Assembly (NCBI RefSeq): GCF_009762775.1
Contig: NZ_CP046401.1
Location: 7,266,001 to 7,330,000, forward strand
Direction of reading: 5' to 3'
DNA from: Maribellus comscasis
GTDB lineage: Bacteria; Bacteroidota; Bacteroidia; Bacteroidales; Prolixibacteraceae
Length of the DNA: 64,000 nucleotides
Shown: positions 38,582 to 48,088 of the stretch, piece after piece
Position numbering within the stretch: position 1 is the first letter of the stretch
Layout of the letters: every line of letters starts with the position of its first letter
Program-made: the position numbers and the translations under genes
Notes under the pieces: generated by a model
What the model was told of the DNA's origin: nothing
The model's database searches: none
The model's input: the letters and a program-made list of their open reading frames with translations, nothing else

Positions 38582-40948
38582 CTAATTTTTCTCTTTTCCG
38601 AAAGGTTTGGTTAATCTAATCAATGCCGGAGTTACGAAGTAATCGGTAAATAAAGCTGCCATTAAACCCAGAACTGCTAAATACCCAAGCCGAACCATAT
38701 TGGCCACTGGCGAGAAGGTAAACATCAGGAAACTCATGCACAAAATAATGGTTGTCATAGCCAGGTTTTTACCGACTGTGTGAAAGGTATTTATGATTGC
38801 CTGGTTGTATTTTCCACATTCTTCAAATTCAACTTTAATCTGGTTAATAAAATGGATGGTATCATCAACGGCAATACCCAGCAACATAGGCAGTATGGTC
38901 ATGGTCATCATATCGAGCGGTGAATTAAAATGCCCCATATAACCGCCAATAACTACCATCGGCATCAGGTTGGGAATCATTCCTATGAGTCCGGTTTTAA
39001 CGCTGCCGAATACAACAACAAGTAGAAGGCCAATAATTACGAATGCCCAAATAATCGATTTTAGTTCCCCGGTTACAATTTTTTTATTTAATTCGGCAAA
39101 CTGTACCGCACTTCCCACATAATTTACTTTAGCTCCGTGAAAACTTTCATTTCCTATTCTTTTTATACTATTTAGTTCTCTTACAATTTCATCCGTTGAA
39201 AATTTTTCAACCTGAACCTGCGCCCGCAACATCGAATAATCTTCGTCTATCCAGTTAAAGGTTTTTGTTCCGCCCGACATTTCATACAGCAATAATACCT
39301 GTGCAATCATATCGCTGTTGCCGGGGATGGTATGGTATTTAACACTGTCGCTGTGCAGGGTTTGGTTCATCTCTTTAATAATATCGAGGATAGAAAAAAC
39401 CGAAGCAGCATTTTTATTCTTTTTAGTGAGTTCAAATGCAGAAACGGTATCCAGCAAGGCATCAAATTTTCGAAGTACTTCAGGGTCTTTTATGGCATCA
39501 GGTTCATCAAATTTCACTGTAATATTATAGGTGAGATAAGAACCTAACTGCGATTGTGTCACATCGTAAATCCGTTTGACGTAAGGAACTTTTGTCCCCA
39601 GAAATTCAAAGATATCCATATTGGTGGTGACGTTGCGGATTCCCGGGGCTATAATTACAATACAGGCAGCAAAGAAAATCAGCACAGCAACTTTCTTTTT
39701 TAAAACAAACTGCCCGATGTTTTCCATCCATTTTTCAAACAAAGGAATTTTGCTTATATCCTCTTCTTTTATTGCTTTGTCTTTTCCAAAGCTCATTAAT
39801 ATGGGAATAAGGATAATCACAAACAGGTAATCGATAAGAACAAAGGCAGCACATGCATAACCAACCCATGCAATAGTCATGATTCCGGCGGTGACGAAGG
39901 ACATTACAGAACCAATAGTTGTGATTGCAGTAAAAAAGATAGGCCAGCCGGTTTCTTCAACGGCTTTTATCACCGCTTCTTTGCGCTTTCCTGTTTTTCT
40001 GAAAATACGCTTAAACGCATTAATCAGGTGAATGGAATAGCCAACTGACAGCGCCATACCCAGAATCATGGGAAGCATCATCATGTTTTGGTCGATGCCA
40101 ATGCCCAGCCAGCCCATGCCTCCGAATACAACTATTACTCCGAGAATGGTAGTAACAGAAGGAACAATAACACCCCGGAAGGAACGGATAAACAGCGCTA
40201 ACAAGATAATCATAGCGATAAATGCCGACAGGAAACGTTTCATCATTTCCGCCCCGAAAAAATCGCGTTCTTCGGTTTCAGTATAAGGAGTACCTGCCGG
40301 TTTCAACGTGTATTTGTCACTTTTCCACTTAGGATTGGTAATAATGCATATAGCCACTTCGCCCGACTGAAACATCGGGTCTTTATCGGTTACTTTTTCC
40401 CATTCCTCTTTTTCAGGATATTCCAGTAAGGAGAGAGTGAGCCAGGTTTCGGTACAATCTTCCGATACAACTTTTCCCTTCATAGCTTTTCGGGATAACA
40501 CCAACTGACGAATCTTTTCCAGTCTTTCAGGATTGGTGGGAATACTATCTTTAAAGGGATTGATGACCTCAATTCCTTCTTCGGTCCCTACCGATATTTC
40601 CATATCGACCAGCGAAGTAATTTCATCAGCATAAGGCACACTATCAACCAATTCCTGCCCAATATTTTTCATCATGGTAAGCACTTCCGGGTCGAAAACA
40701 TCGTCTGCTTCAATAAGGATACTGATGTTATCGTTGTTGCCAAACTGGTCTTCAAATTCTTCGGTGGCAATTTCAATGGCTTCTTTATCGTCAAACCAGT
40801 CATCGCGTGCATTGGCGATGTGCATTTTCTGAAGACCAAAAATTCCGAATACAGTAAAAAGCAAGGCAAAGATTATCAAATGCCAGCGGTACCTGAGCTG
40901 GAACCCGCCCACTTTTTTAAAAAAGGTGTTGATTTTTTGGATTTTCAT
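38582..40948 (-). CDS. RND/MMPL-family exporter
   Basis: This 788-aa protein has the MMPL arrangement of two halves, each with one membrane helix, a large periplasmic domain and five helices (12 in total). Recognisable pieces are GMALSVGYSIHLINAFKRIF in the first half and PMLLGIAVDDTIHFINQIKV in the second. This group exports lipids or lipid-linked cargo rather than drugs. No membrane-fusion protein gene is adjacent. The LolA-like and outer-membrane barrel proteins in the same block may complete the route. Confidence 0.88.
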   Translation of the reverse strand: MKIQKINTFFKKVGGFQLRYRWHLIIFALLFTVFGIFGLQKMHIANARDDWFDDKEAIEIATEEFEDQFGNNDNISILIEADDVFDPEVLTMMKNIGQELVDSVPYADEITSLVDMEISVGTEEGIEVINPFKDSIPTNPERLEKIRQLVLSRKAMKGKVVSEDCTETWLTLSLLEYPEKEEWEKVTDKDPMFQSGEVAICIITNPKWKSDKYTLKPAGTPYTETEERDFFGAEMMKRFLSAFIAMIILLALFIRSFRGVIVPSVTTILGVIVVFGGMGWLGIGIDQNMMMLPMILGMALSVGYSIHLINAFKRIFRKTGKRKEAVIKAVEETGWPIFFTAITTIGSVMSFVTAGIMTIAWVGYACAAFVLIDYLFVIILIPILMSFGKDKAIKEEDISKIPLFEKWMENIGQFVLKKKVAVLIFFAACIVIIAPGIRNVTTNMDIFEFLGTKVPYVKRIYDVTQSQLGSYLTYNITVKFDEPDAIKDPEVLRKFDALLDTVSAFELTKKNKNAASVFSILDIIKEMNQTLHSDSVKYHTIPGNSDMIAQVLLLYEMSGGTKTFNWIDEDYSMLRAQVQVEKFSTDEIVRELNSIKRIGNESFHGAKVNYVGSAVQFAELNKKIVTGELKSIIWAFVIIGLLLVVVFGSVKTGLIGMIPNLMPMVVIGGYMGHFNSPLDMMTMTILPMLLGIAVDDTIHFINQIKVEFEECGKYNQAIINTFHTVGKNLAMTTIILCMSFLMFTFSPVANMVRLGYLAVLGLMAALFTDYFVTPALIRLTKPFGKEKN

Positions 40949-41024
40949 TTTTTTGTTTTAGTTCGTTTCTAAAAGTCGCCTAGAGCTTTCTGGTTGGCTA
41001 TACTTAAGCGACGATAAGCGGTTG

Positions 41025-41876
41025 TTAATATTTCTTTATGATCTTCTTTTTGCGAAACATAATTGTAGTAGTTAATATTACCAGTACAAATAGCATTAAC
41101 AGCATTTCTAAGCAATATTTTGCCGGCTCAATCCATACCTCTTTGAGCATATTCCACCTGCCCAGTATTTCAACAAAATTCCAGAAGATAATTACGGTTG
41201 GCACGGCATACCGGATAGCATAAGCTAAATGGTCTATTTTTATAAGTTTAACAAACAGGATAAGCGACCAGAGAAGCGATGCAAACGCAACGAAATAGGT
41301 TACCGGATGCCTGTCGCCGGCAAAACTGGGATCGTAGGCAAAAAGCAACACCATGTAAAAAGTCCATAAAAGCATAATCATTTCCATGAAAGTTGCGAGT
41401 GCCGGATTACGTGGCGACTTCGGTAGCGGAATCTTTTTGTCTATTTTCAGTTTTTTCTGAAACCACAAAAACAGACGACAGCCGCTGTGCGTTCCAACTA
41501 AATAATACAACATAAACACAGCCCAAAACCCAACCGACGATGGCATGATTAAATATTCGGGTTTGGTAATAATTTCTCCATTCTCTACAAGCGGCTCAAC
41601 TCCAAAACGGTTAGCATAATACACAAATGCAAATTCTATCCAACCGGTCCACACGAAAAGGCCTCCGAATAACCCCCAAAGCGTTGCAGATATTTCTTTT
41701 TTTGAAAGAATACCAACAACAAGAAATACTATTCCAATAAATCCTAATATTAGGGCTGCTTTGTAAACATGTTCATGCCCCAAGCCTTTTTCCATGAGGA
41801 TCATGGCTGCATGCCCCAGCGGCATGGTTAATAATACGATAAGGAAAGCAATAATTCCGGTTAAAGGTTTTTTCAT
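41025..41876 (-). CDS. Multi-pass membrane protein of unknown function
   Basis: This 283-aa protein has about seven to eight predicted membrane helices and short charged loops. I do not recognise a family. It lies 76 bases upstream of the RND exporter and 18 bases after the ABC transporter gene. It is therefore probably part of the same transcript and perhaps of the export machinery. Confidence 0.7.
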   Translation of the reverse strand: MKKPLTGIIAFLIVLLTMPLGHAAMILMEKGLGHEHVYKAALILGFIGIVFLVVGILSKKEISATLWGLFGGLFVWTGWIEFAFVYYANRFGVEPLVENGEIITKPEYLIMPSSVGFWAVFMLYYLVGTHSGCRLFLWFQKKLKIDKKIPLPKSPRNPALATFMEMIMLLWTFYMVLLFAYDPSFAGDRHPVTYFVAFASLLWSLILFVKLIKIDHLAYAIRYAVPTVIIFWNFVEILGRWNMLKEVWIEPAKYCLEMLLMLFVLVILTTTIMFRKKKIIKKY

Positions 41877-41894
41877 TGCAGGTATTTGTTTCTG

Positions 41895-43688
41895 TTAATT
41901 TTGGATAGGGTGCATTTGTCGCTCCATCATTTTAGAGAAAATTTCCTTTTGATTTTTTAATTCTTCCGGCGAACCGGTTTCTGCAACTCCGCCATTGGCT
42001 AGCACCACAATTCTATCGGCATTGGCCACGGTACGCATCCTATGGGCAATAATTAATACTGTTTTATCGCGTATCAGCTCCGAAATTCCTGCCTGTATTT
42101 TGGTCTCGTTTTCCACATCGAGCGAGGCTGTGGCTTCATCAAGAAGGACTATCGGGGCATCTTTTAATAATGCGCGGGCAATCGAAATGCGCTGACGTTC
42201 TCCGCCTGAAAGGGTTTCTCCGTTTTCTCCAATAACTGTTTCATAGCCTTGGGGCATTTTGCTTACAAACTCATCGCATTGTGCCAGTTTGGCCACGCGC
42301 ATTACTTCTTTATCTGTTGCATTACGTTTGCCTAAGCGGATATTGTCCATTATGGAAGCATTGAACAATACCACATCCTGAAATACAACAGAATAGTTTT
42401 TCAATAGCGTTTCAGGTTCTATTTTGCTGATATCCTGTTTGCCAAGCGTAATCTTTCCTTTACCAATATCCCAGAAACGTGCGGCCAGTTTTGCCGATGT
42501 ACTTTTTCCGCCTCCCGACGGGCCTACCAAAGCTGTTATTTCACCTTGCTTAGCCGTAAACGATACGTTTTGCAATACCTGCTTTCCCTCTCCGTACGAA
42601 AAGTCAACATCGTGGAATTCAATATCATAATTATCAGGCTTAAAATCTGTTTCTCCCTGTTGAATGGGCATGGCCTGCATTTCGTTCATCCGGTTGATGC
42701 GCACATTGAGGTATAACAATGCTGCCAGGTTGTTAAATACCTCGTTAACAGGATTGAAAATACTGGCCGATATCATTAAGAAAATGAAATATACGAACAA
42801 ACTAACACTACCGGCTGCGACCATATTTGCTCCTACAATGATTACCCCTGCCAGTCCGAGTTTTAAAAAACTTTGAGCCGAGTTAACCAACATCCCCGTC
42901 AGTAATTCGCCGCGTATTAATTGTTTCTCATACGTATCAATAGTTTTGTGCAGTTCTTCTACATAAGTATCTTCCTGGTTATAAGATTTTATTTCCTGTA
43001 TCGTATCTAAACCTTCCTGTATTTTCTCACTTACATCGCGTTTATTTTGGTATCCAATCTTATTCTCTTTGTTTATCAGTTTTTTAGAAATAAAAAGGAT
43101 TGCTGCTGCAAAAGGAACCACCCAGAATAAAGCCAGCGAAAGTTGCCAGTTGTAAAAAAACAGACCAATAGCAATTAACACGATGCTGATAACAGAAGCA
43201 AACAGTTGCGGCACCGCATGCGAAAAGGTATGTTCCAAATCGGTATTATCATTCATTATGGTTGAAGTGAGGTCGGAAAGGTTTTTTTCGCCAAAAAATG
43301 CCAGGGGCAATTTGCGAAGTTTCTCGGCCAGCGAAATACGCCGGTTGGCGCTCTCATCGTAAATGGTTGTAAATGTGCTTTTATATTGAAGCATTGCGAT
43401 GAAGAACATAATCAGCATAAACCCGATACCAAGCAAAACATAATACCAAAAACCATGTAAAACATAAGAGGAAGGATTTATTACTTTGTTCAGATATTCT
43501 TCGAGAAACAGGAAGATAAATACTGCTGGTAGCATAAGTGCTATATCGAGCAATGTTGTAAATAAAGTTCCGGTTATAAAATCTTTTGCGCCTTTTTCCG
43601 AAAGGGCTAAACGTTTTTGAAAGAAGCCCCCTCTAACTCCCCAAACGGGGAAGGAATTAGCAGCTGTATTGTTATTTTGTTGTTTCAT
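41895..43688 (-). CDS. ABC half-transporter (membrane plus ATPase), second of a pair
   Basis: This 597-aa exporter-type half transporter has an N-terminal six-helix domain (about 35-320) and a C-terminal ATPase. Walker A is GPSGGGKST, the signature is LSGGERQRISIARALL and Walker B is IVLLDEATAS. With its upstream partner it should form a heterodimer of the YbtP/YbtQ and IrtA/IrtB type, some of which handle iron-siderophores or haem-related molecules. It sits 75 bases downstream of the partner. Confidence 0.9.
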   Translation of the reverse strand: MKQQNNNTAANSFPVWGVRGGFFQKRLALSEKGAKDFITGTLFTTLLDIALMLPAVFIFLFLEEYLNKVINPSSYVLHGFWYYVLLGIGFMLIMFFIAMLQYKSTFTTIYDESANRRISLAEKLRKLPLAFFGEKNLSDLTSTIMNDNTDLEHTFSHAVPQLFASVISIVLIAIGLFFYNWQLSLALFWVVPFAAAILFISKKLINKENKIGYQNKRDVSEKIQEGLDTIQEIKSYNQEDTYVEELHKTIDTYEKQLIRGELLTGMLVNSAQSFLKLGLAGVIIVGANMVAAGSVSLFVYFIFLMISASIFNPVNEVFNNLAALLYLNVRINRMNEMQAMPIQQGETDFKPDNYDIEFHDVDFSYGEGKQVLQNVSFTAKQGEITALVGPSGGGKSTSAKLAARFWDIGKGKITLGKQDISKIEPETLLKNYSVVFQDVVLFNASIMDNIRLGKRNATDKEVMRVAKLAQCDEFVSKMPQGYETVIGENGETLSGGERQRISIARALLKDAPIVLLDEATASLDVENETKIQAGISELIRDKTVLIIAHRMRTVANADRIVVLANGGVAETGSPEELKNQKEIFSKMMERQMHPIQN

Positions 43689-43762
43689 TTTTTAAATTTT
43701 AATTTGCCTCTTCAGGATATTTTATTAGTCTGAATTTTGCACAACACCTGTGTAAGCGAAGA

Positions 43763-45589
43763 TTATTTTTCGGAGAAAGTATTTGCCAGGTTTTCAACTC
43801 CTTGTTCTTCATGCTGGGAGAAGTTATTAGAGGAAGCTTTTATAGTCCACTGTACTGACTTTTGATATTCTTTCCACATTTTGGTGTAAATCCCTTCTTT
43901 CATTAATAATTCTTTATGGCTTCCCTGTTCGGCAATTTTTCCCTTGTTTATCACCAGAATATTGTCGGCATCTTTAATACTGGTAAGCCGGTGGGCAATC
44001 ATCAGCACCGTTTTTCCTTTGGTAAGTTTTCCAAGCGCACGTTGAATAAGGTGTTCGTTTTCGGGGTCGGTAAAAGCAGTTGCTTCATCCAAAACCACAA
44101 TCGGGGCGTTCTTTAATATAGCCCGTGCCAAAACAATACGCTGCTGCTCGCCACCCGACAAATAAGTCCCTTCCGTTCCTATTTTAGTATTTAAGCCATT
44201 GGGCAGGCGGTCGATTATTTCGCGGCATTGTGCCAAATCAACAGCCCGGTTTATTTCTTCAATTGTTGCCGAAGGATTTCCGTATTTAATATTTTCCAGC
44301 AGGCTGGTTTTAAATAAACAGGTATTCTGAAACACAAACGAAATGTGGTCCATCAGTTCTTTGTGTTCAATATCTTTTACATTCGTTTCGCCGATTAAAA
44401 CCTCACCATCGTCGGCATCCCAAAAACGGGGCACCAGGCGGGCAATAGTTGTTTTACCACCACCGGAAGCACCTACCAGCGCCACTGTTTTCCCAGCCGA
44501 TATAGAAAAACTGACATTGTCAACAGCCTTTTTGTTTGCCGCGGGATAGCTAAAAGAAACACTCTTAAAAATGATGTCGTGCTTATTTATAGATTTTGGT
44601 TGGGCAGGTACCGGCATTTGTTTTTCTGAAGTCAGGTTCTCCAGCCGGTCGATGGCTTCTTTGGCCTGCCCGAATGCCTGGTTCATGTACATACTTTTCA
44701 TAATGCTTTGCGAAAAAACCGGGGCGATAAGAATGTATAAAAACATGTTTAGGATTACGCTTGCATAATTGCCCGTATGCCCGATAAGCAAAATAGCAGC
44801 AGGAACCAGAAAAAACGATATACCGTTAATAATTACCGTATATACCGACATGGGCACCCTCCATATTTTGGTATATTTAGTAACCATATCTTTATATCTT
44901 ACAATGCTGTTGTAGAAGTTTTTAAAGGAGAAAACAGTTTGCTGGAATACTTTAACCACAGGAATCCCGCGGACATATTCAACAGCTTCGGTGTTCATTT
45001 CTTCAAGAGAATCCATGTAGCGTTGCATAAAATACCGCCCTCTTTTGCCCATCATAAAACTCATTATGGACATGGATAAAATGATAGGGAGAAGACATGC
45101 CAAACCAAGCCGCCAGTCGAAGACAAATACTAAAACAATAGCTGTTACCGGCATTACAACTGTTGCTGCAAGATCGGGCATTTGATGGGCCAGAAAACTG
45201 TGCGTAATGCTGGTATTGTCATCGATGATTTTTCGGATTCGCCCGCTGGTATTGTTGTCGAAGAAGCCAAGTGGCATCTTCACTATTTTTTTCATTGCAT
45301 ACCTCCGCATATTGCATTCAACCCTGAAAGCTGCCAGATGGGAAGCAGACAAGGCTAAAAAATAAAGCAAAATGCTGGCTATCGCCAACCCGGCTGCCCA
45401 CCATGCATATTTTTGAACAAGGGCGGAAGAGGAAATTCCTCCTGCAGTAATAAATTCACGAATAATAAACCACACTAAAATATAAGGTGCCATACCTGTC
45501 AGCGCACTGATGGCTGATAAGACTAAAGAACCGGGGAGCAGTGCCTTCCTGCCGGTCATATAGAGTTGTAATTTTGATAATGTATTCAT
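43763..45589 (-). CDS. ABC half-transporter, first of a pair
   Basis: I chose the start at MNTLSKLQLYMTGRKALLPG (45589), because the longer in-frame reading would run through the operator-like palindrome at 45621 and into the TetR gene. The 608-aa protein has a six-helix domain and an ATPase with Walker A GASGGGKTT, signature LSGGEQQRIVLARAIL and Walker B IVVLDEATAF. It begins 60 bases after the tetR stop, so it is likely repressed by that regulator. Substrate unknown; iron-complex transport is suggested by context only. Confidence 0.9.
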   Translation of the reverse strand: MNTLSKLQLYMTGRKALLPGSLVLSAISALTGMAPYILVWFIIREFITAGGISSSALVQKYAWWAAGLAIASILLYFLALSASHLAAFRVECNMRRYAMKKIVKMPLGFFDNNTSGRIRKIIDDNTSITHSFLAHQMPDLAATVVMPVTAIVLVFVFDWRLGLACLLPIILSMSIMSFMMGKRGRYFMQRYMDSLEEMNTEAVEYVRGIPVVKVFQQTVFSFKNFYNSIVRYKDMVTKYTKIWRVPMSVYTVIINGISFFLVPAAILLIGHTGNYASVILNMFLYILIAPVFSQSIMKSMYMNQAFGQAKEAIDRLENLTSEKQMPVPAQPKSINKHDIIFKSVSFSYPAANKKAVDNVSFSISAGKTVALVGASGGGKTTIARLVPRFWDADDGEVLIGETNVKDIEHKELMDHISFVFQNTCLFKTSLLENIKYGNPSATIEEINRAVDLAQCREIIDRLPNGLNTKIGTEGTYLSGGEQQRIVLARAILKNAPIVVLDEATAFTDPENEHLIQRALGKLTKGKTVLMIAHRLTSIKDADNILVINKGKIAEQGSHKELLMKEGIYTKMWKEYQKSVQWTIKASSNNFSQHEEQGVENLANTFSEK

Positions 45590-45620
45590 ATTTAAATTTT
45601 TTTTATAAGTTTTCAAAAAA

Positions 45621-45641
45621 GAACAATGTTCATGTTTGTTC
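45621..45641. promoter_or_regulatory. TetR operator-like palindrome upstream of the ABC genes
   Basis: GAACAATGTTC (45621-45631) is a palindrome with one central base and is followed by ATGTTTGTTC, adding a third half-site. It lies between the tetR stop and the ABC gene start. The identical 11-mer recurs just upstream of tetR. Confidence 0.72.
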
Positions 45642-45648
45642 AAAATGA

Positions 45649-46266
45649 TTAATCTTTCACCTGCATTAGCTTTTTCCAGCCGGCAGTTCCGAATTCCATA
45701 TACTCCCTGATAAAATCCTCCAGTTCTCGGTGCGATAAATCGTGCATTACCAGTTCGCCTATTATGCTCATCCACCAGGAACTCATGGTGTGAATAAAAA
45801 AATCAGATACCCCACCGTTAATTGTCGGAAACTTTTCTTTCATCAGGGCAATGTATTCTTTGCCAACCTGGGTCTGTAATTCAATAAACTCTTCCCGGTA
45901 ATTACCAAGTGAGGAGCCGGAGGATTTGAATAATAACAGCTTGAAATCTTCTTTGTAATTATCGATTAGTTTCACAAACATATCAATCTGGCTTCGCATA
46001 TATTCTTCCGAACTGAAAATGTCGACACTGATATATTTGGGGCTGTTATGCTCTTCCATTACTTTGTCCATTGCACTTAAAAGGCCTGATAATATTTCAC
46101 GGAATATTTCATCTTTATTCCTGAAATAATTATAAATATTACTTAGCCCTACTTTTGCATCCTTTGCTATATTCCGCATAGAAGCATCTTTAAATCCCTT
46201 TTCTATAAATTCTTTGCGGGCTACCTGCAGAATGATTTTTCTAATCCCTTCTTTTTGTGTTTGCAT
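45649..46266 (-). CDS. TetR-family transcriptional regulator
   Basis: The start is placed at MQTQKEGIRKIILQVARKEF (46266); a longer reading would include the palindrome at 46271. The protein is 205 aa. The N-terminal helix-turn-helix (about 8-55) reads FIEKGFKDASMRNIAKDAKV and GLSNIYNYFRNKDEIFREIL, a typical TetR DNA-binding domain. The C-terminal ligand-binding part is unassigned. Copies of an identical palindrome upstream and downstream of the gene suggest it controls itself and the two ABC genes. The ligand may be a metal complex, lipid or haem product. Confidence 0.9.
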   Translation of the reverse strand: MQTQKEGIRKIILQVARKEFIEKGFKDASMRNIAKDAKVGLSNIYNYFRNKDEIFREILSGLLSAMDKVMEEHNSPKYISVDIFSSEEYMRSQIDMFVKLIDNYKEDFKLLLFKSSGSSLGNYREEFIELQTQVGKEYIALMKEKFPTINGGVSDFFIHTMSSWWMSIIGELVMHDLSHRELEDFIREYMEFGTAGWKKLMQVKD

Positions 46267-46270
46267 TAAT

Positions 46271-46281
46271 GAACAATGTTC
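46271..46281. promoter_or_regulatory. TetR operator-like palindrome upstream of tetR
   Basis: GAACAATGTTC occurs five bases upstream of the chosen tetR start codon, with the flank AATGAACAATGTTCGTTT. It is the same 11-mer as the one upstream of the ABC genes, supporting autoregulation. Confidence 0.72.
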
Positions 46282-46391
46282 GTTTATACAAAACAACTCA
46301 ATATATTTTTTCCCGGCAATCCCCATTTATTGGTATTTTTTGATATTAAAAATTAACAAAAGTTCGTAATGCCACTTTTCATCTCATACAA

Positions 46392-46718
46392 TCATTCCGG
46401 CACGTAAATAATCTGTCCGTCATCCAGTTGATATGCAACACCAACCCTTTTCCCTCTTGTCCCATTTTCGTTTGTATCTTCAGATGGTTTATATTTTTCT
46501 ATTTTCTCCCCTTTTTTAGTGATAATTTCCATTTGTTCCGTTCCGGGATTTTTAACCATTGTAAAATCATCTTTCGAGAAAAATTCATTCATCTGGTAAC
46601 GGGTAACCAAGGCTACCATCAATGCCACGGCAAAAACCATGGCTATATCAAACAGATTGGTTAAAACCGACAACGGATCCTGGTCTTCATTCTTTTGTAA
46701 CAACCGTCTCCTTCTCAT
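46392..46718 (-). CDS. hmuV: DUF2149-family protein (HmuV position)
   Basis: This 108-aa protein has one N-terminal membrane helix (about 22-42, LFDIAMVFAVALMVALVTRY) and a short exported domain (YQLDDGQIIYVPE). This layout is an ExbD/TolR-like partner, known as DUF2149, found beside CobN-like and ExbB/MotA-like proteins in haem loci. It overlaps the ExbB-like gene by 32 bases. I assign the symbol by position in an hmuYRSTUV-like order; direct similarity to HmuV was not computed. Confidence 0.75.
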   Translation of the reverse strand: MRRRRLLQKNEDQDPLSVLTNLFDIAMVFAVALMVALVTRYQMNEFFSKDDFTMVKNPGTEQMEIITKKGEKIEKYKPSEDTNENGTRGKRVGVAYQLDDGQIIYVPE

Positions 46719-47346
46719 AACTCATTTTTTTGTTATTGACCGAAATCGTGTTTAGATCCGCCTTTTCAAGTAACGATCCGGTAATATATTCCAGCGTATT
46801 TAAATCGTCGGCATACCAGCGTTGTTCAATTTGTAAGGTTATAAAACCAATGGCACCGATAAATACACCAATCACCGTTGTGGCAAAAGCCACCTGCATG
46901 TTGTGCGCCATAGTTGCCACATCGCCGTTTGCCAAGCCTGTTAGTGCCGGTCCCATGGGAATAAGAGTTCCCATCAATCCGAGCATTGGCCCCAGTTTGG
47001 TAAGACTTTTAGATTTTCCAAGGTCGGCATCGGCCAGTATTTCATAGTCGCCAATCAGCTTTTCCAGCAGGGCTTTCGATATTTTTTTCTTTTTTATTTT
47101 ATCAATAAAATCAATCAAAGTATTACTAGGGTATTGCGACAATTGAAATTCTTCCAAAAATTCGTGAACAGGTTTTTCGTCGAGCAATTGTTTTAGTTTT
47201 TGGTTTGTGCGGCTCCTCGACACATAAATGCCATAGAACTTTCCGGCCAATAACAACGATCTGACAAAAAAAATCAGCAAAAAAACAATTACCGGCACCA
47301 GTAAGCCGGTTGTGAGCCAATAGAGCCAGTTTGTAATTATATCCAT
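46687..47346 (-). CDS. hmuU: MotA/TolQ/ExbB proton channel family protein (HmuU position)
   Basis: This 219-aa protein has three membrane helices. The characteristic ExbB/TolQ region is GPMLGLMGTLIPMGPALTGL, then MQVAFATTVIGVFIGAIGFI. With the DUF2149 protein it probably forms a small energising unit that uses the proton motive force to drive the outer haem receptor or the HmuS-like chelatase. It overlaps its neighbours on both sides by 10 and 32 bases, a sign of strict co-expression. The symbol follows the hmu gene order. Confidence 0.82.
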   Translation of the reverse strand: MDIITNWLYWLTTGLLVPVIVFLLIFFVRSLLLAGKFYGIYVSRSRTNQKLKQLLDEKPVHEFLEEFQLSQYPSNTLIDFIDKIKKKKISKALLEKLIGDYEILADADLGKSKSLTKLGPMLGLMGTLIPMGPALTGLANGDVATMAHNMQVAFATTVIGVFIGAIGFITLQIEQRWYADDLNTLEYITGSLLEKADLNTISVNNKKMSYEKETVVTKE

Positions 47347-48044
47347 TTCTGTAAATTTTTCAGTTTTCCTTTATTCTTTGTTTTTTGAATAAAATACCCG
47401 GCAGCTCCAAGAAAGTAAATAAGCAGCAAAAAGGCCAGTAACCCTGGTAAGCCTACATCTGAATTATAACTACTCTGGTTATAATCGGCAAGTCCGGCGT
47501 TTAGAATAACCGCTCCCAAAAGCAATAATATATTGATATAAAACACCAGTTCCTGTCGCATATCTTCTACCAACAAAAAAAGCCGGATAATAACAGAGAG
47601 GATACCAACAACTAATGTTAAACCACCGGCAATAATAAAAGCTGCCATTCCAAAATGAACACCGGGAAAGAAATAGAAGGCTTTTAATTCGATATAAAAT
47701 ATAGCCCCTGCTATAACAATTCCCGGAAGTGGTCTAAAAAAAGAAAACCATTTTCTTTTTTCTGTAGAAACATAGTAATCATGTAAAACTGCCATACTTA
47801 TCATTATACCGGCAATGGCTTCAGCCGTTATTACAATAGCCAAATCGGTAACTTTCGCTCTCTCTGAAAAAATCCCGGTAAATACCTTCAGTTCATTTTT
47901 TATTACCAATGGATAGATGGCATAGGCAAAAATACCTGCAGCTAGAGCGAATAAAACAACTCCCCAATATTTCGAGTAAAAGGTTGCTTTTGCCGAAAAT
48001 TTTAGAATAGCAAGCATAAATATTATTTGCAGCAAACTTTCCAT
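47337..48044 (-). CDS. hmuT: Polytopic membrane protein (HmuT position)
   Basis: This 235-aa protein has about six or seven membrane helices and no soluble domain. It sits between the CobN-like gene and the ExbB-like gene, where hmuT lies in the known hmu operon order of Porphyromonas and Bacteroides. I infer the symbol from synteny and cannot confirm it by motif. Confidence 0.6.
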   Translation of the reverse strand: MESLLQIIFMLAILKFSAKATFYSKYWGVVLFALAAGIFAYAIYPLVIKNELKVFTGIFSERAKVTDLAIVITAEAIAGIMISMAVLHDYYVSTEKRKWFSFFRPLPGIVIAGAIFYIELKAFYFFPGVHFGMAAFIIAGGLTLVVGILSVIIRLFLLVEDMRQELVFYINILLLLGAVILNAGLADYNQSSYNSDVGLPGLLAFLLLIYFLGAAGYFIQKTKNKGKLKNLQKWI

Positions 48045-48088
48045 ACAATTATTCTTTATACCGCAGTATCGTTATTCCGGTCTTTGTT

